DNA of 64,000 nucleotides from Colias croceus (lineage: Eukaryota > Arthropoda > Insecta > Lepidoptera > Pieridae), in contig NC_059544.1 in NCBI RefSeq assembly GCF_905220415.1, positions 3,040,501-3,104,500 of the forward strand, written 5' to 3'. A program made the position numbers and the translations under genes. A model generated the notes under the pieces. It saw only the letters and a list, made by a program, of their open reading frames with translations. It ran no database searches and was not told the DNA's origin. Below, one piece after another: positions 1-12,005 of this stretch. The stretch's first letter is position 1. Every line of letters begins with the position of its first letter.

Positions 1-1628
1 AAGACGTAACTACTATACTAAATTACTATAATTTATTGTATTAAAGCATGAAACTTTTAAAACAATCATAAAGTTAATGTCAAGTATACATAGGCACTTT
101 ACTATGAATTTTAAGCTTGAGTAGCACACGTATAAAGTTTGTTGAATTGGAGTTATAAAATCCAAATTGAACTTTATAATTTCCGTTTTATAAGTACTGT
201 ACTCAAAGGTGTAATTGAGAAGAGAACAGGGATTAATTCAAGCAGAAATGTATCATGAGTGCAGACGAATGTTGGTGCAAAGCTACGCAGGCGCGTTTTC
301 TACCCAAATCGCAGTGACGGTTGTTCCATCACTACGAACGCTCGTAGCGCATCCCTAATCGGTACGATTTTCCGAACGCCGGCTACTGGCTGTTGATAAA
401 AAAAGTTTTTAGTCTATGCGCTTTAAAAACAAACGCGATTAATGTTCCAAATTTGAATGCTGTCGCAGAAAAAATGTGTAGTGACTTCGCGCTCTTTTGT
501 TAAAAGTTTGCAAATTCTTTTGTGGAAGTGTTTTGTTTTATTTGGTGTTAAGTGCGTTAAAACTTTGTGATTAATTTGACTTGAAAAAGTTTGTGGTCAT
601 CGTGGTTAAACATTTTCGTTGTATTCTTTGATCGTAAAGAAATTTGGAACTCAGTAAGTCGTTCAATTATTGTATGAAATAATGTATTTATTTTGTAGAA
701 TTTTATGTTGTAATAAATGGCACGCAAAAGAGTTTTACGACTGGCGTTTACAGCATTTTCAGTGACATGCAATCGTAAAATTCTTTTCTTCTCAGGAGAC
801 GGTAGCTTAACGCCGGACCCGTTAAGCGTAATAGCTTTTGAACCTTTTCAATAACTTAATGACGTACATTGAAATATAAAATATTGTTAAGTATCAAGCA
901 TTTACAATTTTAAATGTTCTTTCGTAGTAAGATTGGAATATTTTAGCACTAGGTAGTGCGTATATACTTTGCGTTAGTATAAATTATTGGTACCTTTTAT
1001 TATAAATAATGAATTTGATTTATTTATATTCTTCAATATAAGATACAATCTAGTTAGTTTACAATTAATATATCTAATAAAGTTTTCTGTAAAATATATT
1101 AAATCGATTTACTGATATTTTACCAAGATTAAAAGTGTTGGTATGTACGCAAGCCAATTATGATTGTATTATTACTGTTTAGCCTTAATGTTTTTCAACA
1201 TATCTATGCGATAAATATTATGGTAATAGATAATACATATTATGGATTTTTTAAGTGAAAGAAAAAAAACCACTGTACAGTGTACAATGACTGTTTATAT
1301 GATTATATGTATTTTTATTGAGTATATTAATTAATTAAATGTAGTTACTTCATGAGCATGACATTTATGAAACTTAGGAAAATTGTATATTCTTCTTCCT
1401 AGAAATTTTACAAATGTTTCACTAATAGCATTCTTCTATTCTAAGAATATAATAGCTTCTATTAATAAATATTAATAGTTAACAATTATGTGCATTAAGA
1501 GGAATTCGGTGACAGAAATACACACTCATAATAATTATTCTTGTCTCAATTATAAAAAGGGAATTCCCATTTTAATTATTGATCATTATAACGAAAACTT
1601 TACTAAATGAGTATTATAATATTACTTA

Positions 1629-1856
1629 CTAGGTTTCCGCCCGCGGCTTCGCCCGCGCAGTCAAAGAAAAACCCGCATAGTTACCGTTCCCATGGGATTA
1701 CCGGGATTGCGTCATTTTTTCGGGATAAAAGTAGCCTACGTCCTTTCTCGGGTATCACGATGTCTCCATACCAAATTTTATGAAAATTGGTTCGGTAGTT
1801 TAGGCGTGATTGGGTAACAGACAGACAAAGTTACTTTCGCATTTATAATATTAGGT
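1629..1856 (-). mobile_element. Non-autonomous Helitron
   Basis: The minus-strand 3' end is CTAG at 1629-1632, preceded by CGCGGGCGAAGCCGCGGGCG, which can form a hairpin. The internal sequence (GTAACTTTGTCTGTCTGTTA and TATGGAGACAT) is shared with the copy at 35626-35808. The 5' edge is approximate. Confidence 0.7.
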
Positions 1857-4433
1857 ATGCACCTACAGTAATTAGTTAATGTAGGTTTTAAAATACTATA
1901 TTGATTGAAAATTAAACTTTTCAATTAAAACTTTATGAATTTTTATACCTTACATTAATTCAGTCTCAGAACTTGATACAGCTCAGCTGTTCAAGAATAA
2001 TTCAATCGGAATATGAATTTTGTATGTATATGTATATTGTATATCGAGAATATGGAAAATAATTCATAAATATTTTATGAACGGGAGCGCGAAATATTTG
2101 TAAAATGAAATTGAGACGAAGAAGCACCTGTATTGAAATTGAAATTCGTGTCACGTAAAGTCACAATGAAGACAGATCAATATTTACGAGATAAACGCTG
2201 CACGTTGGAAACCTCGATAAAATATTTATACGAAACTATGAAACTCCGCTTGTTAGACTCGTTTGCCTCATAGTACTGAGACCGTATATCGGACAATGCA
2301 AATAACTTTTACTGCCTTTAAATGCCTCCTTTGGTAATAATCTTATCACGAATACTTAACATCTCTGATGCTTAGCTCTTCAGAATATAAAGCATAATGA
2401 ATGGGCTTATGTTAAGGATAATCGGGGCATTATCAAGATCAACGTTCATATTTTATGTCTGTAGTAAATAAATAAATAAGTGACGCGAAACGAGTTCTAA
2501 TAAACGACTGAAGTAAATTAGTTTATTTCAACTATTTTTATGCCATTGTTCAATGGTAATTACTATATTAAATCAGCAGAGATTTGTATTATGTAGAGCT
2601 AGTACGTTTTAAGAATATTCAAATTTTTACAGTATACAGTAACCTTATTTATTATTATTGCAGTCTTGCAGACATCCGCAACAACATGGATTTTTACTCA
2701 AGACGAGTCTATGAAACGAAATAGGTATACATACGTGAATTACCTTCTTTCTGCATGCTTAAATAATATAAATAGTTATACATAATACATCCTGATATGA
2801 AATCTGAAAGAAACTAATATGTGGTAAATGTTAAAAATATCATATAAAGCCTAAATAAATAAATATTTAAGTTTGAGTGTATGTGTATGAAGAAATGAGT
2901 TTTGGTCAAAATACGTACTCAATAGCATTTATTGGTTTCTTGCCAAAATAACAAAAAATGTGGTGGATATAATCGTATAAGTAAATCATTCGACGATTCA
3001 CAATTGCTTTCAGAAACCTAAATGGGTGAATCAATGTTTGAGATTGAATAAACGTTTTATCGATAGAAATATGAGCCCTTAACTTATAAGCTTGTTCAAT
3101 ATCCTTAATAGCAACGTAAGTAGAACACCGCAAAGTTTTATACGCGTCTTAAAATACTTGTGAATAAAATGACTTCCATGTTCAATGCAAGCCCGATATT
3201 ACTTGCTAACTTTCTTATAGAAGTCTAGACAAGTTGATTTCGATTTAAGTGGAATTGAATGTCGACTGTGATGCCAATTTGTTTCGAAATAGACTTGCCG
3301 TGTTTATTGTGAGAATTAAAATGAACTTCGCTTTGAATAAGCTTCGGGATAAAAACATAAATATTATTGTCAATGGAGAAGAGATGGTGGAGAGAAACGT
3401 CATTCGGCATTTTGAAGCTTCATGATCTATTATAAATATGTTTTAAATATTTTATTCTGTTTTGGTTTCATAGCATTTATTTAAAGTAAAATTTTTAAGT
3501 GGAAAAAAGTACCTAATAATTTCAAAATTTATAATTATTTAGCCATATTTTAAAAAGTTTTTATCCTGTATCAATGTTATAGCTACATGGATACAAAAAG
3601 TTTGTTTTTAGTCAATCTAATTTAACCTAGACAATAAATCAGTCCAACGCGTTGTTTTTGAATAAACTTTTTGTTTCGATAACTCGTTTGTAACATTTGC
3701 CCGAAACAGACGGTCGCTTTAGTAAAGTTTAAACCAACATTAATACTGTTTTTATTCAACGTTAAACGATTGTGCCCTAAATACACAATAACATTGTTAT
3801 TTATAGTTTATTGTTACTTTGGGCTGTTTATAAAATCTGTTATTAAAGACTTAGCAATGAGAATAAATTATTTGTAATTCAATTAATTATTTATTGTATT
3901 ACGTCGCCTTTGTTTTCTTCTAATTGTGAATGAAACGGTGCTTAGTTCAAGTACCTACTTAAAATTTGTTTTTCTTCAATTTATTAATATAATTTATATT
4001 ATTTGATGTCACCTTAAAACATGAATATTTTATTTATCTGGAACTACGAGCAGGTTCTAGTGCTTGTCTTGTCTAGTTTCTGTCACCGACGCTGACTCAG
4101 TACTTTTGAATATTCTTATAAAATTTTAAAGAAACACTATACATGTAAATTTTTATTATGCATTTGCGTATAAGTACATACCAATTTAATTTTTATATTT
4201 TTGATTAACTAGGATCTATTTCGTAGTTTCTTTCTCTGTTTCATGACTAATACTTTTTATCTTCTTCTTCTGTTATAAATTATAAATTGTTTATATGTCT
4301 TAAATGATAAGTTTCGTTATCTTTTTATCGTTTTCCTCATCTCCATTTTGTACGGTTTTACTCAAAATGTAGTGCTACAAGAGGTTAAAGTAAGACCGTT
4401 CTTTGTGTATTATTATTATTATTTTTTAATGCT

Positions 4434-4512
4434 GCAATAGGGAAGCGCTTGGCCACGATCTCGCCTGATGGTAAGCTGAGATGTGGCCTAAGATGGAGCG
4501 TGCTTCCCTAGA
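4434..4512 (+). repeat. Interspersed repeat fragment (copy 1)
   Basis: GAAGCGCTTGGCCACGATCT, CGCCTGATGGTAAGCTGAG and CTAAGATGGAGCGTGCTTCC recur in diverged form at 62292-62362. The family name is not known to me. The ends GGGAAGC and GCTTCCC are inverted. Confidence 0.55.
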
Positions 4513-4575
4513 ATGTACCTGTTCACTCTCCTCTTTTGTATACAATGAAGTGCTATCTAAAGTATCTATCACTAT

Positions 4576-4672
4576 CAGCCCATATAATTATGTTCCCACT
4601 GCTGTGATACGGGCCTCCTATATAGGGTACAGGCAATAATCCACCACGCTCGCCAAGTGCAAGTTGGCGGAT
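4576..4672 (-). repeat. SINE 3' fragment, reverse orientation
   Basis: The reverse complement of CAGCCCATATAATTATGTTC ... CCACCACGCTCGCC matches the 3' half of the SINE at 8003-8262. It is truncated, and the tail end is upstream on the + strand. Confidence 0.7.
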
Positions 4673-5861
4673 ATTCTATCCTACAATATGTTTTTCCTAA
4701 TTCATGAAGATACTTTGTAAACGTATCAATAATATTGCATCTACTGTTTAATTAAAGAAGTTTACTCAGTATAATGATATCAATGGATCAAATGGCAGAC
4801 GGAAAGAGTCGCTAATGTAAATTGTATCTGGGTCAAGAAAGGTCTTTTGAGAACTCAGCCAATCTTTGCTTTGTTCAATTTTTGGCAAGCCGTTGAAAGA
4901 AATGGTGATGCCAGATCGTGGAAACATTGCTTATCTTTATTTTATATTTTGATGTTACTTATTCACAAAGCGACTCTGTTTTTCACATAATTTATTCTAA
5001 GATTCAAGATAAAACACATCATCTGTTCTAAGCTTTTTGGTATATTAGGAGGATATTCATTGATATTCTTTAAAGACAGGATTACAATCCAATCCTTGTT
5101 ACGTACATAATATTGTACTTACGTACCAACAACGCAACTTACTAACCACTCGTGAAGTTAAGAACCATTAGTAGTAAGGCAAAGAGTTATAATATCGATT
5201 CAGATGAAAATTTCATGATGACATTAAAAAACTGTAAAAAATATTTATTTATATATGTATAATATAAATTATTAATTTTATTTGAAGATTATGCTGATAG
5301 CTCTAGAGCTGATAGTATTTTATACCCGAAAAAAATTAAATAAAAAGCGTACCTATAATTATTTATTCTTCACATATACAAGATAACATTATTACATCTA
5401 ACAACACATTATATTCACAAAAAGCTTGGCCCTGGGCGAATGTGTCGAAACATTTTCCTTAATAATCCAGAGCTACGATAATCCATTGATATTCTTACTA
5501 ACGAGTTTCTTATTTCTTTTTTGCGTCACGTCTTTCCGGGTAAGCTAGGAAATAATTTGAAAACGGTTCAAAGGAGAAGCTGGCGAATAATACTTAAGCA
5601 TGGTAATAAATTTAGTTCCCTTTCCTCACCTCACCGTGCCTATGTTTGCAAAGACAAAACTGTTATGCTATTATAAAAATAATTAGGTAGGATAAAGCAG
5701 TCATGTAGGAGATATCGTGAATTTTTCTACGTAATTTTCTACATAAATTGTCAAATTTCCCATTTTTTTATCTTAGATACCTACCTATTGTGTTTTATTT
5801 ACATTGATAGACATGCAGGAAAATTCAATGTCATAGCCCAAACCTGCATTAGTATCAGTTG

Positions 5862-5928
5862 AAGACACATAAATTATGTCTCTATTTCTTTTGTGTGTGC
5901 AATAAAGCATTAAATAAATAAATAAATT
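5862..5928 (+). mobile_element. LINE 3' tail
   Basis: A GTGTGTGCAATAAAGCATT segment runs into TAAATAAATAAATAAA. Such tails end several lepidopteran LINEs. Only the last part of the element is present. Confidence 0.45.
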
Positions 5929-8002
5929 GTGGGATAGTATAGTATTGTAAGTAATCTAAACTAAGGCTATTCATATAGATACATTCTATAACCGATCCAG
6001 CATTAATGTAACATTTGATAGACAAACGGTCTACAAGCAACCGTATAGTTTAACATGCGGATATCCGATAAATAGCTCGTATAAATTCAGTCAATTGGGC
6101 GATATTTTATGCGCACGCAAGCCGACTTTGCGAATACTTTTGCAGTTAATGCTTGTTGAAAAACTGCAGGATTTCTTAAATTTGTAAGAGACCCATATAT
6201 TTTCGTGTAGTCTTAGTACCAAAGCCTTTTTATGTCCCATTGCTGAGAATAAAGCAGTTCTCAATTACGAAATGTGAATGCACCAAATTTTATCTTCTAT
6301 ACTTTATCACGCTAGCCCGCATGATAAAGTAGTAGTAGCTGTGTAAATTGTAAAGTTAAATAAGTCACTCTTGAATTCATTCAAGACGCCTCTATACGGA
6401 ATTTTCTGCTTAACAGAGTAATGTCCTGATAACAGTGTTGATTAAAAGTAGCTACAAGTTTTAGATGGTATATTGTTTTCATTTTCCAGAGCATAATATA
6501 AATAATCTGGTACAAGGGGTGCATATTTATGATGTTAATAAACAAGAGAAAAACGTTTTTGTTGTAGCAACCGCAGGGGCGTCCATCATTACATTTTGGC
6601 ATCGAAAACTACAAGAAAATGATGACCCCATAAATAATAACGTGGTTGTAACACCCAATATACTGGAGCTCGTAAAACGAATCGATACAGGGCTGATTTT
6701 ATCACGCCTCTTCTTTTATAACATTTTAGTACCATGACACATGGCCTTTGGTTTTTATTATAATGTAGATAATGTATGATAAAGCTAATCTTTTAAATTT
6801 ATAATAATATTTAACATAATGTTACGAAAAATTAGTACATTTTCATTTTTTGTAATGTTATATCGGTAATCGTATCAATAATTAATTACACCAACCACTT
6901 CTTTCACCATATTTCAATAAAGCCTAAGTAATTTAACGTAAACACCCAATTTTCAAAATTAATTAACCTAATGAATTCATAATTCTTATTAAATAATGTT
7001 TTTGTCGGTAAAATTCAACATGGAGCGTTTACATAATGTGTTCGGAGTGCTACTTGAAGTCTATCGAAGGATGATTGATTGCCATCGAACCAACGTTTTA
7101 CTAAGGGTTTCATCGCCTTACATCGCTTACCTTTTAAATATATTATGAGAGTGAATTTTTTGGCTATTTTACTTATAGTTCTTGTCTTGTCTTTTACCTG
7201 TGTGTTAGGATTTGATAGGGGTTATTTTTAAAGTATCCGTAACATTATAACGTTGATGATGAGTATTATACATAGATATCGGTCGCAATTTTATTATTAT
7301 TTATTTGAACTGTTAGTTATTCTGTTCTTACAACAGAATTTTCCCTTAATTCAGGAGATAGCTTTGATTAACAGCGTCGCTCGGGATAAGACCTTTTGGG
7401 ATAGCCAATTAATATCGCTGAATCAATCTAATAATACAATATTGGCAAAATATTATTTCTTTCGAATATTTATCAATACAATACTGTATGTCTTTAGTCT
7501 TCAAACTGTGAAAATTGGAAATTTGAAATATTATTGGAAGCTTATTTTTCATGAACATTGCATGTCTTAAGTTTCATATCGTTTGTTATTTTTGTATTCC
7601 TAATAGCGCCAGAATACATTAAGAATTTATAAATAAATGGACGTTATGTAACGATAACACTTCCTTCTTAAATATTTAGGAATTTATTTCTGTAAGTTAC
7701 ATTACCTATATTTTAATCTTGTCACAAGTAAAAGAAATTGTATAAATGTTTCTGTTTAGGGTCTATCCACGTTTAGGCTTTGTGGTATTTGTTTAGTGAT
7801 TGTGGGTCTTAGATTAATAAGGGTTTACAAGAAGCCATATTTTAGGCGGGCTTTGTTCGTCACGTTTAATCTAAGAACTACTTTCTTCTGAAAAGTCGAA
7901 AAGACTTATAAAATATTGCTAAAAATATGTTATCGTGTGGCGTAAGTAGGTGATTGCACAATGACTTTTATTTTATTTTTATTGTAACCAAATAATATCT
8001 AA

Positions 8003-8262
8003 GTCCGGGGTTCGAGACCAGGCGAGCGCGAAGGAAATAAATTGATTTTTTTCAATTTATCTGCGCATGTTGTAACATCACCACTGCTCGAACGGTGAAG
8101 GAAAACATCGTGAGGAAACCGACATGTCGAAGAATTAAAAAGTTCGACGACATGTGTCATCCGCCAACGCGCACTTGGCCAGCGTGGTGGATTATGGCCT
8201 GTACCCTCATAGGAGGCCCATGTCCCAGCAGTGGGAACGTATATGGGCTGATGATGATGATG
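8003..8262 (+). mobile_element. tRNA-derived SINE with 13-bp target duplication
   Basis: It is flanked by AAATAATATCTAA at 7990-8002 and 8263-8275. Near its 5' end GGGGTTCGAGACC is a polymerase III B-box. The body has GTGAAGGAAAACATCGTGAG and CCAGCGTGGTGGATTATGGC, and the 3' end is a TGATGATGA tail. This is the layout of the common lepidopteran tRNA-type SINE. The 5' end (A box) is missing, so the copy is 5'-truncated. Confidence 0.85.
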
Positions 8263-8295
8263 AAATAATATCTAATCGAAAGAATTTATATTTTA

Positions 8296-8523
8296 CTAGC
8301 TGACCTGATAGACGTTGTCTTAGTTATGAATATGAACAATGAGACAAATAATAATTTGCAATAAAATAATTTTGCGACTATAAACTGAAATGTATCTAGC
8401 CTATCCTGTCTTTCAAGTTGGATCAAACTTCACACGGAGTGCATATCAAATTTTAAATTGGTTCAGTAGTTATGGAGTCCATCTTGGACCAACAAAGTGA
8501 CACTTACTATTTATATTAAAAGA
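8296..8523 (-). mobile_element. Diverged non-autonomous Helitron-like element
   Basis: CTAG at 8296-8299 and a minus-strand TCTTTTAATATAAATAG start at 8523. The body, with a GTTCAGTAGTTATGGAGTCC segment, resembles other short lepidopteran Helitron derivatives. It is more decayed than the copy at 9164. Confidence 0.5.
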
Positions 8524-9163
8524 TAGCTGTCATAATGATATACTTTGTATTATTTTATAATAAATTAACTATTGATTCTGATGCCATTGATTTAATCTGT
8601 AATCGATATTAGCTATGCTTTGAATATTTTATCAACAAAATTACATTTTCTATCAATAAATGCTTGAAATAGCGGCTCGCAATTGAATTATAAGATTTCA
8701 ACCAACCAAATACAGTTAAGCTTTAACCCGCTACGCTATTATAAAGTTTTAGTTCACTGCCGCTAGTTCAAAGGGAATCTCTGACACTAACTGCATTTAA
8801 ATTCGGTTTAATTCAGTCGTGTTATTTTAACTGAAGTACACATTATTACACTTTTTATATCTAAGTTTCTTAGAACAAGATTTTATAGTGGTTTTTATAC
8901 GTCTTTTGAGCTTACTTTAATAAGATAGTTATAGTTCTAAATCGTAATAGGTATTTCTGAGATTTACGAAGTTTTATACGCTCTTGTTTTTGGTGTAGTG
9001 TAGTGTGTTGCAATAACGTATGAATTACGAGATAATTTAAAAACCTAGATCGTTCATATACATCATAAGACGGCCTAATAACACAACACATTTATTTTGC
9101 AATAATCATATTATTATTATACCTAACGTAAATTTGCAGTTAAAAACAGAGCCACATCTAATA

Positions 9164-9424
9164 TCTAATCTAATATACATAATATACGTATACATATATT
9201 ATAAAGGCGAAAGTTTGTATGGATGTATGGATGTATGGATGTTTGTAACTCTTTCACGTAAAAACTACTGAACCGATTACAATGAAATTTAGCACACATA
9301 TAGAGGGTAACTTGGATTAACACATAGGATAGTTTCTTCTAGATTATCCCGGAAATCCCACGGGAACGGGAACTATGCGGGTTTTCCTTAGCAAACGCGG
9401 GCGAAGCCGCGGGCGGAAATCTAG
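9164..9424 (+). mobile_element. Non-autonomous Helitron, copy 1 of a near-identical pair
   Basis: It starts TCTAATCTAATATAC, includes TATAAAGGCGAAAGTTTGTA and a GGATGTAT triplet repeat, and ends in the GCGGGCGAAGCCGCGGGCGG hairpin region with CTAG at 9421-9424. It is very similar to 46953-47183, which implies recent activity of this family. Confidence 0.8.
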
Positions 9425-10457
9425 TAATAAATAATATCATTCCTGTCTAACAAAAGCCAAAATAACATCTAATCGAAACTTGTATGAAACGTGATACATC
9501 GTCATAGGTCTGCTGATAACTGAATATGGCAGGAACAAAATACTGCTATTAATTAGTGAAGATATTTTTATCCTAAGGACGAAAGGACCGCAGGTATGAT
9601 TGATAGTCGGAACTATCCATCACACGTACACGCAGAAATTATTTCATTTATAAATACAGCTGACAGCTTATTAATTACGACACATTTTGATTGTAATGAT
9701 AAAATGTTGATATAATTAATACAAGTAGCGACAATTTGTCAATCGTTGATTTAAGTGTTGGAAATAAAATATTTTATTCTTTTAAATTTTTATATATTAA
9801 TTGTTTTTAATTATTAATTGTTGAGGTTTAAAAGATAAATTAATAGGTTTACGAGGTTTCACAATGTGAATCAATTATGTTTGAGATAGAAATAACTTTG
9901 AATGATTTAAATGTGTAATTTATCTACAAAATGAATTAGAATGTTTATGATGAACTTCATTTTTATAAGCATTAGTTGAACGTTGTGCAATATTGCACAG
10001 TAGGTATAATGCGAGTATGAGAGATTCTTTAGAATGTAAATAGGTACTATGAAAAAATCTCAATCTTAACAGTTTAAAACGCTATGAAGCAAAAATACTC
10101 ACTACAGTCTTTAAAGTGGAAACTGTTAAGTGGAACAACAAGATGACTGCTTTAAAAGTTTAAGGGGAAGTTCGTGAGCCATTGTGAACGGTTCGGAACC
10201 AAAACAATGGGGAAGCCGGGGTAAAGTAGAAATTACTGTTCAGCCGAACAAGTAAGTTTAATTTTATTTTAAAGTACGGCTGTGGCAGTTTACCGATACT
10301 TTGATAAGGAAACACGTAAATGAATTCCGTTCTGCCATTTGGACGGTTTATGTATTTATACTACCTACTAGCAGAAACTTTTTAGATTTTTGAAATAAAC
10401 TGTCGGTATTGTTTAGCCATTTTAGATAGAATTGCCCACCTAGACAAGTGGCTTTCT

Positions 10458-10590
10458 ATTAGCGTAAAGTTTGATAGAATAGATTATGAATGTATGAGAT
10501 TGACATAAGTTGTAGATAAACGTATCTCCAGCTTACGTCAATCTCATACATTCATAATCTATTCTATTACGTTACGCTACTTGTCTTGTT
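10458..10590. repeat. Palindromic MITE-like element
   Basis: Arms GATAGAATAGATTATGAATG...TATGAGATTGACATAAG and CTTACGTCAATCTCATACAT...CATAATCTATTCTATT face each other around a loop of about 22 bp. Outer ACAAGTGG/ACTTGT matches extend it slightly. No coding content. Confidence 0.75.
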
Positions 10591-11001
10591 AGACCACTTG
10601 TCTAACCCCCTTGGCCATATTAGCGACTTTCCTGATCTTAGACTAAGATTTCTTTTTATTCTAGTTAATATTGATGCTTATAAACACAAAATATACATAT
10701 GTGCACACAACAAAAGATTACTAAACCAATCTTTACTATCATAACATCAAAAGTCAAAGTTCTACCTTGAAACTTTCCGTACGTTAACAAGGCGCAGATG
10801 TTTTAAAAGGTTATTAACAGCCGCTTATTTTACAAACAACTTTCACAAGCAGCTTGAAAATATTTTAATACGGATGATATGAAAAAGGGAGCCCACATCT
10901 AACTTCATTCATCATATATAAAAGTTGTAGGTGCAAAGTTTCCTTTAGCGAGCGTCAGGCAGATGTTTTTAAGAGGTTATTAACGCAAGCTTTGTTTGCA
11001 G

Positions 11002-11038
11002 GCATAATGACCACTCTCTGGGGCTTGTAGGCGGAGGG
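11002..11038 (+). promoter_or_regulatory. 5' UTR part of the first coding exon of the Dpr gene, with a short upstream ORF
   Basis: A good acceptor (TTTGTTTGCAG) ends at 11001, so the exon holding the start codon is probably spliced to an upstream non-coding exon. Between the acceptor and the ATG at 11039 lies an upstream ORF, 11007-11030 (MTTLWGL, stop TAG), in another frame. Such an upstream ORF could lower initiation at the main start. The upstream exon was not located. Confidence 0.5.
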
Positions 11039-11937
11039 ATGGCGCGCACGACCGCGGCATGCCTTTTCACTGTGCAGTTTCTTTCATGCATAATCGGTAA
11101 GTTCTCGTTGTACAATATTATGCACGGCAATTTATGTCATATTTCACGTTCGGTGTTTCATGCCTGGGTAGAAGGAGAGGCTTTTTTCTATACTAATAAT
11201 TGTAAGGTTTTATTTTAGACAATATCTTAACAGAAAAGTTATAGGTTGAGACTAACAAAAACTAATTAATTTTTAATAAATTAAATAACAACGAATAATT
11301 GAATAGGAATGAAGTATTGTTAGATTGATTTTATAAGATGGTTTTAGTATATTTGTTCATTAATCATTACACATTATAGACGAGTGAGTAGCCTCACTTT
11401 ATTTAGTAGTTTTTGAAACATTATAATTTTTTTTTTTCTAAATAATGTGATTTTTCGTTTGCATTTCGTGAATATAAAAATAAGAAATAAGTTTATTGCA
11501 CGACTATGAGCTCGACTTTTTAATAGTTCAGGATACATCGCCCATTTTTGCAAGTGACTATTACTATCAAGCTAATTTTCCGTTTGTAGCTTTATTTTGA
11601 TGAGACACCGAATAATTTCGTGTACGAAAGTCTCGATTGTGGTAGCTAACAGAGATAACAAGGATAAAAATTTTTGATTTGATGGTTCTCAAATATTTAT
11701 TACTAACTGAATGTTTTTTTGGTTCAATCTCAAGATAATTACCTAAATTATTCGAAAAAATATTTGTCCTACAAAATCTATGGTTGGTTCAAAGAGTCCC
11801 CCTTTCCAAAGTGTATCGATAACGAGGTCATCATAAATGATTATTATACTTACAAGCTGATTTTTTTGTTTTCACTTAGTTAATGTTTATATAATTCAAC
11901 AGACATATTGTCCTACAAATTGCGTAATAAATATATA

Positions 11938-12005
<68 letters not shown>

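Larger units (their letters stand above)
1..11001. other. Upstream non-coding region of the Dpr gene
   Basis: Apart from the repeats listed separately, I see no gene. The short AT-rich open frames here (for example at 6465-6737 and 7253-7570) have no recognisable domain or codon bias. The stretch 240-560 is richer in GC than its surroundings and could hold a promoter or non-coding first exon, but nothing proves it. Confidence 0.5.

Noticed and set aside
6465..6737. 90-codon frame containing IYDVNKQEKNVFVVATAGAS, preceded by an acceptor-like CCAG
   Set aside because: It looks mildly protein-like, but I recognise no family, and there is no partner exon.
7253..7570. 105-codon frame on the plus strand, rich in Tyr, Phe, Ile
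   Set aside because: Composition follows the AT-rich DNA. It could suggest a chemoreceptor fragment, but no conserved C-terminal motif is visible.
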